Shown one piece after another: positions 44,729 through 56,029 of a stretch of DNA of 64,000 bases. The stretch spans positions 61,599,431-61,663,430 of the forward strand of contig CM053146.1 in NCBI GenBank assembly GCA_028571685.1, read 5' to 3'. The position numbers and the translations under genes were made by a program. The stretch is from Heterohyrax brucei (taxonomy: Eukaryota; Chordata; Mammalia; Hyracoidea; Procaviidae). The notes below the pieces were generated by a model. That model worked only from the letters and a program-made list of their open reading frames with translations. It was not told the DNA's origin and ran no database searches. The number at the start of each line of letters is the position of its first letter. Positions within the stretch are counted from its first letter, which is position 1.

Positions 44729-45444
44729 GAAACAGACACAAAGAAGAAGGGATAGATTTGTTTATTCTTCCCTGTACTATTCAGCATAGGGAGTAAGGGA
44801 GAGGAAAGATTTGCAAGTAATTGGAGCAGTGAGCCCACAGCAGGGTGGTGTCATCAACCTACATAGGCTACAGAGAAGCTAAGTTGTGTTCTGTTACAGT
44901 TCTAGTGGGACTTCTAGCTGAGAAACTCTACCAGACAGCTAGAAGTATGTGCCTGGAGTCAAGACTAAAGATTACGTATTAGAAGTTTTCACTGGGGGAG
45001 GGATGGTCCAACAGGTACTGCTGCGACAGGAGAATCCCTCTGGTTCAGTCCTTTTAGCAGACAGCCTCCCACTCAGCTCACTTTCTGGCATAGTCTCCCA
45101 TGTCTCTTTGCTCTAGGCCATCCTTCACCTGCTCTAATTGGACACTGCCTGGCACTGCTTCAAACACGTCACCAAACTTCTTCACCACTGTACCCTGCTT
45201 CTTTGGCTACTGCCTCCACCTCAGCTCTGCTCAGTCCTGCTTCTCAGAGCTTCCTTGGGTTAGGTCCTGAAGCATCTTTGCCGTTATACTCTGTGCTGGG
45301 CCTTGCGTTCCCTCCTGCTTCTCATCTCCAAACCACTAGATGAAGACTAGTTGCCCAGTGGGTCTCCAGGACTTCTGTCTGATCTGCAAATTTCTTTGTG
45401 TTCTGCTTTTTTTAAGGAATTCACACAGTCCTTAGCCCCAAGGA
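44729..45444. other. Unassigned C/T-richer block
   Basis: About 0.7 kb with more C and T than its surroundings. Its edges ('tttgtttattcttccctgta' at left, 'ttcacacagtccttagcccc' at right) look repeat-like. It could be an unfamiliar LTR in reverse orientation. No polypurine tract or pairing LTR was identified. Confidence 0.35.
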
Positions 45445-45470
45445 CATTAATACTAGCCAGCATTTATTGA

Positions 45471-45762
45471 AGGAGCCCTAGTGGCTCAATGTGCTTGTCT
45501 TAGCAGCCAAGCCAAGGTCAACAGCTGGAACCACCAGACACTCCATGAGAGAACGATGTGACAGTTGGCTTCCATGAAGATTACAGTGTTGGAAACCAGG
45601 TGGGATCAAATGAGTCAGAATCAACCGGAAGGCAAGGAGTTTGGTTTGTTTTTGTTTTTGAACATTCATTGGGTGACAATTACACGTCTGAAACTTTTCA
45701 AAGTACTTCAGATGAATTTAGAATTGATTCAACAGCAACAAGTTTGGTTTGGTTTTTTTTTT
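45471..45762 (+). repeat. AfroSINE long variant, plus, with extra tail
   Basis: 'aaggagccctagtggctcaa', 'ctccatgagagaacgatgtg' then 'acagttggcttccatgaaga', and the tail 'gagtcagaatcaaccggaag'. A second tail 'gaattgattcaacagcaaca' then 'agtttggtttggttt' follows at about 45722-45757. The copy interrupts a MIR: 'ccagcatttattga' lies just left of it. Confidence 0.8.
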
Positions 45763-45764
45763 AG

Positions 45765-45950
45765 ATATATTGATTCATTTAGTCTTTCCAAGTATTTGTT
45801 AGTACTATTATTATCTCCCTGTTGTAGTTGAGACAACTGAAGTACACAGTTGTAATTTCTCCAAGGATACTCAGCTACTAAGTGGCAGCTGAGTTTTGAA
45901 CCCACACAGTCTGGTTCCAGAGTCACCACTAGTGACTATTAGACCCAGCA
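45765..45950 (-). repeat. MIR SINE, minus
   Basis: 'actattattatctccctgtt', 'gagacaactgaagtacacag', 'ctcagctactaagtggcagc' then 'tgagttttgaacccacacag', and 'ctggttccagagtcacc' give a good MIR match in reverse. It was probably joined to 'agcatttattga' at 45458 before the SINE inserted. Confidence 0.85.
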
Positions 45951-46372
45951 GAAATTTGAATCATCATGGATTTCCTCAGAACTGGGTCTTCTTCTAAGAA
46001 CTCTAAAGTTAAGGCCCTCTTGATGACTCAGAAATTTTGGGAGGTCTTTTTTCAATTAGAGTTTAGTTCCTCACTCCAACTCAACTAAGTGGACGGAGTC
46101 CAGTAGGTCAATCTGTTGTGTGATCAGAATTCAAGACACTTCTGAGATGCTTCTAGCCCCCTACAAATCAGGGGATATAAACAGAGGTCACATTGTGGGC
46201 CTAACCCATAGACTGCTCCTGTCCGAACTGGTTCTCTGTCTGCAGGAGAGGTTTTCCAGGGGAGAACTATGCCTTCTGTGTTCTTGTAGCATGGCGTCTA
46301 ACAAGTCCTCAATGAAAGTTTAGTGAATGAATATTAATGAATTGATTGGATGTTTTGGTTATAATGAAAGAA
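45951..46372. other. Unassigned sequence
   Basis: A possible L2 3' scrap lies near 46285-46345 ('aagtttagtgaatgaatatt'). Nothing else was recognised. Confidence 0.4.
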
Positions 46373-46424
46373 AACCAACCAAACCAAACCCACTGCCGTG
46401 AAGCTGGATCTGACTGATAGTGAG
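46373..46424 (-). repeat. AfroSINE tail fragment, minus
   Basis: 'ccaaccaaaccaaacccact' then 'gccgtgaagctggatctgac'. Tail only. Confidence 0.7.
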
Positions 46425-46930
46425 AAGAAAAGGTTAAATAAATCTAGAGTTAGGTTAAGGACTGTAAAATAAAGTTAAATATTTTATAATAGACATAAAT
46501 ATTTACCATTAAGCTACAAAGTTTGTAAAACTGGCTTTGAGACTCTTAAGCAGATGTCAAAGAAAACATCATAGTAATAAAACGTTGATCCAATAATGAA
46601 ACAAGAATTTAAAAAACAGTGTTACAAGAGACAAATTCTAGTATTTATTACCTGATAATTTTGATTCTTAGTTGTATTTTTATTGGCATTCTGGTAATAA
46701 GTTTATTTCTCTAATATTTAAAACACTTTTAAATCCACTGTAATTGCTACTTTGTTACAAATGGGGCAATGCCAGTTTACAAAGGAATGTCTTAGGCTGT
46801 GCCTGAAAGGAGTTGTTATCTATAGCCCTCTGTGGAAGACACCTGCCCGGGAAGTCCTGCTGCCTAAACTAGAAAACTATCCATAGGTTTGCACAGGTAG
46901 TTCACGTGACGTGAGACTTTTCCAAGAAAA
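46425..46930. other. Unassigned AT-rich sequence
   Basis: No recognised feature. Confidence 0.4.
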
Positions 46931-47113
46931 ACTCAAACTAAACTAAATGCATTGCCATCGAGTTGATTCCAACACGTAGTGATGTTTCTGAGGCTGTAAA
47001 TGTTGCAGAAGCAGATTGCCATGTCTTTCTCCTGCGGAGCTTCGGGTGGTTCCAAATCACCAACCTTTCAGTTAGCTGTCAATCATTTTAACCACTGTAG
47101 CACAAGGGCTCCT
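46931..47113 (-). repeat. AfroSINE long variant, minus
   Basis: 'attgccatcgagttgattcc', 'gcagattgccatgtctttct' then 'cctgcggagcttcgggtggt', and 'tagcacaagggctcctt'. Complete. Confidence 0.9.
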
Positions 47114-47239
47114 TCTCCATGAAAACAGGGAAAAATAAAAGCTGTATCTTTTTCTAGGTTTTCAGGAAGCAAGTACCTGGCTGTATACATCTCTGCTGTT
47201 ATTTATTCCCATCATTTCTTTTCACTGTGATCCCCTGAT

Positions 47240-47795
47240 GTTATTTGATAGATGAGTTTTCTACTGCCATAACAAGTCACAGAAACCGTGGCTTAAAACA
47301 ACACAAATTTGTTATCTTACAGTTCTGCAGACCGGATATCTGACTTAAATTCCCCCAGGTATCAAGGCTGCATTCCCTTCTAGGAGCGCTAGAGGAGAAT
47401 CCTCTCCCTCATATTTGCACTGCTGGAAGAATATAGCTCTTGGTAGTTGTAGGACCAACGTCCTTATTTTGTGCTGGCTGTAAACTGAGGACCACGACCA
47501 GGTTCCACAGGCATTCCCTGACTCATGGCCACCTTCCTCTGTCTTCAATAGGGAGTCAAGTCCTTCACACATTTCTTCTCTCTGACCCACTCTTCTGCCT
47601 GGCCTTTTGCTTGATTAGATAGGGCCAGCTACATAATACTGGATAATCTCCTCATCTCAAGGTCTACAGCCTTAATTCCATCTGTGAAGTCCTTGTTGCT
47701 GTGTAAAGTAATATATACAAAATTTGGGCAGGAGGAGGGGCGGTTAAGACATGGATAAGCTTATGCTCAGGGATTCTGCCTACCCTAGGGATGCC
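47240..47795 (-). mobile_element. MLT1-like LTR, minus
   Basis: 'ctgccataacaagtcacaga' then 'aaccgtggcttaaaacaaca', 'ttatcttacagttctgcaga', 'actcatggccaccttcctct', 'ctggataatctcctcatctc', 'ccttaattccatctgtgaag' and 'ggattctgcctacc' follow the antisense order of an MLT1-type MaLR LTR. Frames of 60-81 codons inside it are incidental. Confidence 0.75.
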
Positions 47796-48779
47796 TATTA
47801 AGAGAATTAATAGAATAAAAAACTACTCTCCAGATCTGCAGCATCATCAAACTGCACCACCTTTGCGTCTCAATGTGACTGCTTCGCACGTGTCCCTGCA
47901 TTAGAGAAATGCATTCAGATATATTTTTATTTAAAGGCCAGAAGTGTGTGATGCCCTTCCCTGGCATATATACAGTTCCGCATCTGCAGATTTACTATGA
48001 CTTCTCCAGGCACAGAGAAGACATTTTTATTCATTAAGGTGCTGGGGACTGTGATCTTTAAGTGGAACTGTGCAAACAACCAGGAAGTCCTAATATCATC
48101 CTGGAAATGCAAAAAGTTGATCTTTATTTTCAGACTTCAAATTGCCTACTAGACCCTGTAAAAGACAAAGTAAAGACCATAAAAACAAACATATGGGATT
48201 GTTATCTACGGATGGAAAGCTAGGAGAAAAGAAAATCACAACACAATTTTGTCAGTAAACATTACTCTGAAATTCATTTATGGACTCATTTTTGAGTGCT
48301 TACTTTCTTCTTCTGCTCCTATACCCTATTCTCCTACACAAACTGTTAATTTAGAAATATAAATAAGGCTGTGGAAGACATTCTTTAAGTGACAGAGAAA
48401 AACTAGAAATAATGAAGAAAAACATAACTAGATCTGCTTAGATAATCACAATAGGCAAGTCATGAATTAAAAATGGTAGTGCAAACAAAAGCATGGCTCC
48501 CAATATGCTGCATCACTCTAGAACATTTATTTTAGTTTATATTTTTGTTATCAACCCACGTAATTCTATATCTCATCAGGCTGTTGTGATCAAGAAACGC
48601 TCAATAAAGTATTTGTCTATGCCAGTTTTATGGTAACATTTCACAAACAGATTGTTTTATAAAACACTATTATTCCACACCATGTAAACAGGGCTACTGC
48701 TAGAAGCATGGCAATGAAGGAAGTTTATTGTCTCCTACTTCCTGAATCTAATAGTTCTTATTTTAATAAATAAGACAAA
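47796..48779. other. Unassigned sequence
   Basis: No recognised repeat. Two minus-strand frames of about 60 codons (47785-48112) show no motif. Confidence 0.4.
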
Positions 48780-48960
48780 TAAGGCAAAAAGCTATTGGAT
48801 ACTGCATAAGACAGCAAATTATTGTTTGAACAAAGGTATGATATGATGAAAGTGTAGTGTATAGTAGAAAGATGCAGCAAATGTGTGGAATAGATAGGAA
48901 GCTAGAGACTAGGTACAAAGAGGCCATATAAGAGAATGCAATAGTTAATATAGGGGCTTG
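48780..48960 (-). repeat. L2-like fragment, minus
   Basis: 'gtatgatatgatgaaagtgt' and 'gagaatgcaatagttaatat' then 'aggggcttgg' resemble the reversed L2 interior (aggctattgcagtaatccag, gagatgatggtggctt). Weak. Confidence 0.4.
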
Positions 48961-49912
48961 GTTTCATTGACAAAGAGGGAAAAAAAAGCATGTAGTCACG
49001 AATTGAAAACAATCTGTATCCACAGAGGACTGTTTCTATCACTAACTCAGATTTCAGCTTGTTTTATTTTTCTAGATACATCAGCATTTACAAGGCCCTC
49101 TGTTATCTAGATAATTGCATGTCTTTACTAAAAAAAAAAAAAGATTAAGCCCTTCAGGCAGACTCTGTTCTGACTCCCGTGAATTTCAACTGACAGGAGT
49201 GTTCCTTGGTGTTACTGAGAAGAATTCGGGGAAATGGAAAAGACTCAGCATGGAATGAGTACTGCAGTCAACTACAGACACACAGGGTTAAGTGAAGAGT
49301 GGTTGTGCTCGTGTTGTGTGTCTGATAGCCTTTTTATGAAGTGGTTTCTCACAACTAGATCTTAACATCATGGTAAATCTTTACTTCGGATCTCAAAAGT
49401 GGTGTTTTAGTGCCCTTTTTTTTTTCTTTTTACAAAAGGCTTTGAAAATCCCTTAAGAGTTTAGATTTGCTACTGATGGAAATGAAGATTCATAAAGACA
49501 ACAGGGAAGGAAAGTTCTCCTCTCTCTTCGTATTCTTTACCTTCATGGCTTTTAAGAAAACAGCAAGACAAAATAATCTGTGTTGCTGCCTTTTTCTTTT
49601 CTTTATAGTCTTCTGATCAAATAGAGTATTTTTGCTACCAGCAAGCATTTATGGCAAGAGAAGTCTAATTATTTCTCAGCTTGAACCAAGAAGAGTGAGA
49701 TTTGCAATACAATTAAAATTCTGTGGCAGATTTGGCTATTGGTGAAGCAGGGGTTGAAAACAGCAGGAGTAAGGGATGGATCACAGATACAAAGACTTCA
49801 GAGGAAGTAATCCAGTGAGAAACCCGGAAGCGTAAAAGTTGCAGCGATGGAGTCAGCTGTTTGAATTTTCAGTTACTGGCAGTGAAACGGTTCTGACTGG
49901 GAATACTATTTG
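48961..49912. other. Unassigned, repeat-poor sequence
   Basis: No recognised feature. Confidence 0.4.
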
Positions 49913-50113
49913 GAGGGGTGTCTCGGTAGTGACATGGTTAAGGGCTTGGCTGCTAACCAGAATGTTGGCAATTTGAACATATAAACAGCTTGGTGGAAGA
50001 AAGATGCGGCAGTCTGCTTCCGTAAAGATTCACAGCTTTGGAAACTCTGTGAGACTGTGCCCTGTAGAGTTGCTATAAGACACAATTAACTTGACTGCAA
50101 TGAGATCGGGCTG
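49913..50113 (+). repeat. AfroSINE long variant, plus
   Basis: 'gcttggctgctaaccagaat', 'gaagaaagatgcggcagtct' then 'gcttccgtaaagattcacag', and the tail 'gttgctataagacacaatta'. Complete. Confidence 0.9.
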
Positions 50114-50707
50114 GATGTGAGTATTCAAATGGAGAAGAGGCAGCGAACAGTGAAGTAGTTGAAAATTGAGAAATTGTTTGCTTTGTTTGATGGCCAAAAT
50201 GAATGAAATCCTCCAGAAAAAGAGCAGAACTAAAGGCAGAGGAAGATGATGAAGCGTGTTCCAGGTTTTCCACTGACAGGGAGTACTGAAAAGGTAAGTG
50301 GAAGACCTCTGTAAGGAATGAACCAGATATGATGTATCCAGTTACCATGACCCCAAAGGATCATGACTTTTAGAAGTGACACTGGGAAGCAAGCTGACCC
50401 TGACACAACTCCTGACTCTGAGGATTTAAACAAATGGGCAACAGTTCTGGAAGGAGTAGCAGTAGAAGTAACATAGATGAAAAATACACTTCAATTAAGG
50501 TGAAGACATTAGAAGATTTCTGAATAAGTTACTAACGATAAGAGCAAACATTAATTGACTACTGTAGGCACTTTAGACAAAAACTATATTTTATCCCACC
50601 AAAATTCCCCTATTAAGTAGATTCCATTATCATATGCATTTAAGAAAGTAGTAAAATCCAGACAGATCACACAAATTATTCAAGACTGCAAAGCTAATAA
50701 TCAGTAA
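50114..50707. other. Unassigned sequence
   Basis: A 91-codon minus-strand frame at 50073-50348 partly overlaps the SINE tail and is not credible. Confidence 0.4.
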
Positions 50708-50873
50708 GAAAAACCAAAACAAACCCATGGCCGTCAGGTCAATTCACAAATGGTAATCCTATAGGACACAGTAGAACTGCCTCAGAGGATTTCCAAGAAA
50801 CACTTGGTGGATTCCAACTTTTGACCTTTTGGTTGGCAGCCAAACTCATAGCCACTATACCATCAGGGTTTCC
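50708..50873 (-). repeat. AfroSINE, minus
   Basis: 'aaaaccaaaacaaacccatg', 'cacttggtggattccaactt' and 'actataccatcagggtttcc'. The short flanks 'cagtaag' on both sides suggest a target-site duplication. Confidence 0.9.
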
Positions 50874-51924
50874 AGTAAGTAGTAAACCAATAACTTCAAC
50901 CAGTAGTTTAAATTCCACATGCTAGATCTTTAATTCTCTGCTGCTTCCCAGGTTAAGAATAGACAGGACTTTTTTTTTACCTTGACAGGAGGGTCCTTAA
51001 CGCAAAGAAGAACAATTCAGTTTGCTGAGTATATCAATTTGTATATGCTGAGGTACTGCATAAATCTCAATAAAACAACCAAGATATATTTCCTCCTTCA
51101 ATTATACATTGTTATTTGCCTAGTAACTCACTTCCTGCTGAGCGGTTTTGTGAAGCAGACATCATTTAGAATATTGCTCACTTATGTTATAGAGGAAAAG
51201 ACACTTCTGGATCGAATTGTACCTACAGTTGAATGCTCTGGTTCAGCAGTGGCACGGGTCAATTTGTTTCACATCCCGTTGGTCATAAATAGTCATATGT
51301 CCAGAAAGCCAAGGACAAGGATTTGAAGTGCAAACATGTTGTGTGCCAAGAGGATGAACTTCTAGAAATATTTTTGGACATACTAATCATTACTACAAGA
51401 GGAAAGAAAGCAGTACACACTGCTCTCCATAATTTACTGAACGAGACAGAAGTCATAAAGAAATTATACCAGATTAAATCTATAAGAATGATGTATGGTT
51501 GAAATAATTTATTTATTCAGCAACTATCAAAGAGATCAGAACCTCAGAGTTTTCTGGAAGGAATCAGCCTTTGGTAAGACTTAAGTACAATCATAAACAT
51601 AAAGCCAAATCCTGTTGATAAATATAAAGTCAAGGGCTCAATAGATGCTGCCAGTTATTTATAAATTACTAAATGATAAGAAAGTGAATGTGTTTTAAAA
51701 TAAATGCTTGTGCGTTTCTTTTGGGTTTCTTAATGAGTGAGGTTGTTGATAACTATTTTTCTGAATAGGATCTTACAGAAAGATATTAATAAATCCAGTT
51801 TATTATTAATATTAGTAATTGCTAGACCTTTTTTCTTTTATCATTGTCTTTGTAATCCAGTGCTACTGTATCAGTAATGTCACAAGCCAGCCAGCCAAGT
51901 GATGTTACAAGCAGATGTTTTAAA
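50874..51924. other. Unassigned sequence
   Basis: A 114-codon plus-strand open frame at 50982-51326 is among the longest in the window, but it has no recognisable domain. Confidence 0.4.
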
Positions 51925-52605
51925 AAGCAGAAATATATTCTTTAACAGCCTGAGGCTAGAAATCCAAATTCAGTGTATTAGCTGCCAGGAAGAAATTCTG
52001 GTGGTTTAGTGATTAAGAGCTGTGTCTGTTAACCAAGGTGCTGGCAGTTCAGATCCATCAGGTGCTCCTTGGAAACTCTATAGGGCAGTTCTCCTCTGAC
52101 CTATAGGGTTGTTATGAGTTGGAATTAACTTGACAGCAGTGGGTTGGGTTTGGTTTAGTTCCCAGAGAAGGCTTTTGCTCTCTGTCAGTTCTGGGAGAAA
52201 ATTTTTTCATCAATCTTCTGCTGGTCTAAGGGCATCTCAGCACAAGGACCCTGTTTCCAAAGGATGTGCTCTGTTTCTAGTGCTTCTTTGTTGGTGATAT
52301 GAAGTCCCCATTGCTCTGCTTAATTCTCTCTCCTTTTATCTGTTGTAAGATAAAAAGTGATGCAGTCCATACCTCAGGGAAACTCCTCTTACCTTAGATC
52401 AGGGCTGTGACCAGAAGATGGGTGTTGCACCCCACTCCAATCCTCTTTAACATAACCTAGTCTTGCCTCATTAACCACAGGCAGACTGGGGCTTTAGAAA
52501 ACAGGACAATTAGTTCAGATCACAAAATAGATACCAAGCACACAATACTAGGACTCACGGCATAGCCATGAGCCATATTTTGGAGGAACCCAATTCAAAC
52601 CATAA
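51925..52605 (-). mobile_element. MaLR-like LTR, minus, same family as 1564-2057
   Basis: 'cagcctgaggctagaaatcc', 'ttctgctggtctaagggcat' then 'ctcagcacaaggaccctgtt', 'ttgttggtgatatgaagtcc' and 'gccatattttggaggaaccc' then 'aattcaaaccataa' follow the order of the LTR at 1.6-2.1 kb. An AfroSINE (51990-52159) splits it near its left end. Confidence 0.7.
51990..52159 (+). repeat. AfroSINE, plus, nested in LTR
   Basis: 'ggaagaaattctggtggttt' to 'agcagtgggttgggtttggt'. Complete. Confidence 0.9.
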
Positions 52606-53008
52606 CAATCACAGTCAAGATCTTATCAGTTGTCTGCTTTCACTTCCCCACAGCTTCCCCTTTTTTTCCTTATTGAGTACCCTGTTATCTGCCTTGCTCT
52701 ATTACTACACTAATAATATTATCAGTGACCTCTTTGCCAAAACTAGTTAACACACTTAGTCCTCATCCGGTTTTATTTCAGTCTTAAAAAAGCCAAATTC
52801 TTTTCCATGTCATGTTACATCTTTTTTAGTTTCTCTTTTGCTTCCCTGTGTCCTTTTTATTTTTTTTTCCTTCCTCCATAGACTCTTCTTCAATTCACCC
52901 ATTCTTCATTGGTGTTCTTCAGATTGCATTTTTAGGTCTTTATCCTTTTCATTCTACCTAGTTCTTTGATTTACATACTGTTATGCCTTCAACTGTAATT
53001 TAATTTAA
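52606..53008. other. Unassigned T-rich sequence
   Basis: Pyrimidine-rich, with no recognised family. Confidence 0.4.
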
Positions 53009-53169
53009 CCCCAAAATCCCACTGCCATCAAGTCAACCCTGAGTCATAGTGACCCCATAGGTTGGAGTAGAATTGCCCCCACAGAGTTTTCAAGGAGCAC
53101 CTGGTGGATTTGAACTGCCAACTTTTGGTTAGCAGACATAGCACTTAACCACTATGCCACCAGGTTTCC
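53009..53169 (-). repeat. AfroSINE, minus
   Basis: 'aaaatcccactgccatcaag', 'cacctggtggatttgaactg' and 'ccactatgccaccaggtttc'. The A/T-rich flanks 'ctgtaattta' and 'ttgcaattta' may be a duplicated target. Confidence 0.9.
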
Positions 53170-53409
53170 CAATTGCAATTTATATAGTAATAATTCCTAA
53201 ACATATATATCTAGCCTATGTTTTATTTACCTATAAAAATACACATTAAATATCTTCCTTTAAGTATACCACAGGCTACTCAAATTTAGTGTATCTAAAA
53301 TTAAACTCACTATTTTCCTCTGTAATCCCATTCCTACCATTATATGTATTTGGACTGTGGACTAAGCCAAGTGTCAAATGTTTATTTATAAAAAAAAAAA
53401 AAATGTCAT

Positions 53410-53885
53410 TTTTTTTAACAGAGAAACAGTATTCCACAGGCAATGGAAATCCATTGAATAGTGTTTGGATGCAAGTGATACTATCTGATCTACATTTCAG
53501 AGAGAACCTTCAGGCTCTCTGCAGTGTGAAGAACAGTTTGGAAAGAAGGCGGAAAGAAGGAAGGCAAGTTAGAAGGCCAGGGGAGCAATCCAAACAAGAC
53601 TGTGGTTATACGTTTTGAGTGGAGTGAAAAATCTGAAAGCTATATGGAAGATAGAATTAATAGGGTTTGGTAATTAGTTATTGAAGCTGAAAGATGGAAG
53701 AAAAATAGAGGAGAATGATGAAAGATTAACAGATTCAACGACTGATTGGATACTATTGCCATTCACTGAGGTAGAGAAGATTTGAACAGAAACAAATCTG
53801 GCATGGAAGAGCATATAGTTCACTATTAGGTGTGATGAATTTGAAGTGGAGATTTTAATTAATTAGTTTTATTTGTGGACATAAC
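53410..53885 (-). repeat. L2 LINE fragment, minus
   Basis: Reversed L2 interior in order: 'caatggaaatccattgaata', 'gcaagtgatactatctgatc', 'gactgattggatactattgc' then 'cattcactgaggtagagaag', and 'gatgaatttgaagtggagat'. The 109-codon frame across its left end is incidental. Confidence 0.75.
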
Positions 53886-54059
53886 ATTAGGTAGAGCTTG
53901 TCAGCCATGTAAACCTTATTATGAAGCTATTCACAGTTGGAAAAGCTGCAATTGAAAGAACAAACCCTGGCTGTTCTTCTTTCTTTCTTCTTTTTAATCC
54001 ACTGTATGCGCCTCAGTCTCTTGTGATAACTTGTTTCTAGTAGGTTCAGCTCACTGGAG
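53886..54059. other. Unassigned sequence
   Basis: No recognised feature. Confidence 0.4.
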
Positions 54060-54462
54060 GCACTGGAGATTGATTAGAGGGCAGGAGGAAAAGTAGAGTA
54101 CGTCCTCTCTCTCTCTCTCTCCTCCCCTGTCTGTATGTTATAAGTGCTAACACCAGCAATGCCGATTTTTCCTTCAGGACCTGCTGGACAGCCTCTCCCA
54201 TAGTGACCTTACTTTTCAGAGTGCAGGTCTGTTGTGACGTAGCTTCTACTAAATGGACTTCAGATCCTGGCCTTCGTTAACAGCTGCTGCTCTAGGGATC
54301 CAGAAACTTCCTAGAGTGACCAGCCTCTAAGGGGCCTCTCTACTACCTCAGCTTGCCTATTTTTCTTATAACCAATTCCCTGTGTTCAATTTTCTTATTA
54401 AAATACCTAGAATAGTTTCTGCTTTTTGACTGGAATCTGACAAGAAAGCTAAATCAGTTTAC
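54060..54462 (+). repeat. Ancient interspersed repeat, family uncertain
   Basis: 'ttcctagagtgaccagcctc', 'ctacctcagcttgcctattt' then 'ttcttataaccaattccctg', 'tattaaaatacctagaatag' and 'tgactggaatctgac' follow the order of a widespread old mammalian repeat whose end reads like tgctgggaccctgactgata. A (CT)n run lies at 54104-54122. Confidence 0.45.
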
Positions 54463-55639
54463 TGATGGATTAGAAGAAATAGAAAGAGCAGATTAAGAGA
54501 AGCAGTGCCCTGCACTGGTCACAGCACACCTGGATTCTGGGGGTTAGTTCATTTTAAGAACACTATTTTAAAAAAGACTTGGAGAGAACAATTGGTTCTA
54601 CTTAGATAGGGTATAGAAGCCTCATCACAGGCAAAACAAAAGGTCCTGGAAATGTAGATTAAATAATCATTTTGACTTTCCAAGGTGAGATTAGGTTGAA
54701 GAAGAAACATAGATATTTTAAGTTGTTCTAGGGTGAGAGATGAGAAGGGTTAGATTACCAATGAATACAAAAAAAAAAAAAAAAATCCTTGCTGATCACT
54801 GAAAATGGTGAAGTGAAGGCTGTGGGCCATTTTCAATGGATTCGTGTACTTGTTGTGTGACTGGACAGGATGATACACAAAAATCTCTTCTAAAATGAAA
54901 GCGTAGGGCTTACCCAGATCTCTGCAACCAGACCAGAAGCAGAAGCAGAAGCAGAAGCAGAAAGAGGAAGGTCTAAAGTAATTCAATTTCAAGATTCTTC
55001 AATAAAGCCAGGGCCATCCATTCATAGTCAAACTTACAATTAACACTTGCAAGAGGATGAAGATATGGCTCATTTTACATCATGTTCCTTCAAAAGAGAC
55101 TGCATCTATTCACAGTGCGTGACTGCAGCGGAAATCATCAAGAAGGCTGCTATTTCAATGGGGCTTGTACTTGCCCATCTGTATAGATCTGCGTATATCA
55201 CAACAGTTCTCTGATAGACATGTTTTGATGTAAAATCTTGTTTTACCTCTACAGATTTTTTTTCACCTCACTTTCTCCTTGATTTTACCCCAAGTATTTT
55301 GAAAATGTTCCAATTTTGACATCAATCCAATTGCTGAAAACTCTAGCATAAAATAAAGACACATGAAAAGAACAGCATTAACCATATAAGCACATTCACA
55401 CTACATTTATAAGGCAAGCAAAGAAAACGTTCTTATATACCCAAGATATACAACCTTACTCTAATGAAGAAGTAAGATTTTCTTTTATTTGTGCTGGTGA
55501 AGTGATTTTATGCTTTCTCTTAACAATAAAATACATATGCCATTTAATTATGATATTTTATGTGATTAAGTTTTTTGAATTCCATGTATATCAATTGTAA
55601 TAACAATTATTTGTATCTATTTTTCTTAATATCTTTACT
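54463..55639. other. Unassigned sequence with (AGAAGC)n
   Basis: An (AGAAGC)4 hexanucleotide repeat lies at 54935-54961 and an A-run at 54769-54785. No family or exon was recognised. Confidence 0.4.
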
Positions 55640-55850
55640 GCAAATGCCTAGTCCTATGCCAGCCCATGATGGACCACGGACTGGACCACTGTGATCCATG
55701 GGGTCTGGGCTGATTTTTGGAAGTAGATGACTAGGCCTTCCCTTCCAGCTTGTTTTTGTCTAGAAGCCCTGCTCAAACTTGTTTAGTATCATAGCAACAC
55801 CCGAGTCTCCACTGACAGAGGGGGTGGCGGCCACACATGAAGTACATTGG
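55640..55850 (-). mobile_element. RTE 5'-end / SINE-variant related fragment, minus
   Basis: 'ggctgatttttggaagtaga' then 'tgactaggccttccc' matches the long-variant SINE/RTE block. 'agtatcatagcaacacccga' then 'gtctccactgacagagggg' parallels 'tagcatcacagcaacacaca' in the RTE fragment at 26.29 kb. It is therefore related to the RTE 5' region, strongly diverged. Confidence 0.5.
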
Positions 55851-56029
55851 CCAGGAACAGGATCCAGGTGTGCAGCACGAGATTTAGGAAATAATATTGG
55901 AGCCACTGTCCCCTGTCCTTAAAATGCAGAATCTGGCCCAGCTGGAGTTAGACTTACAGACTCACAAGGGCACATTATCTGGGCCCAGAGGTGTAAAGAC
56001 AACAGCTAGGATAATTTTGGAACATATCT

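Noticed and set aside
50982-51326. 114-codon plus-strand open frame
   Set aside because: No recognisable motif and no supporting context. Kept only as unassigned sequence.
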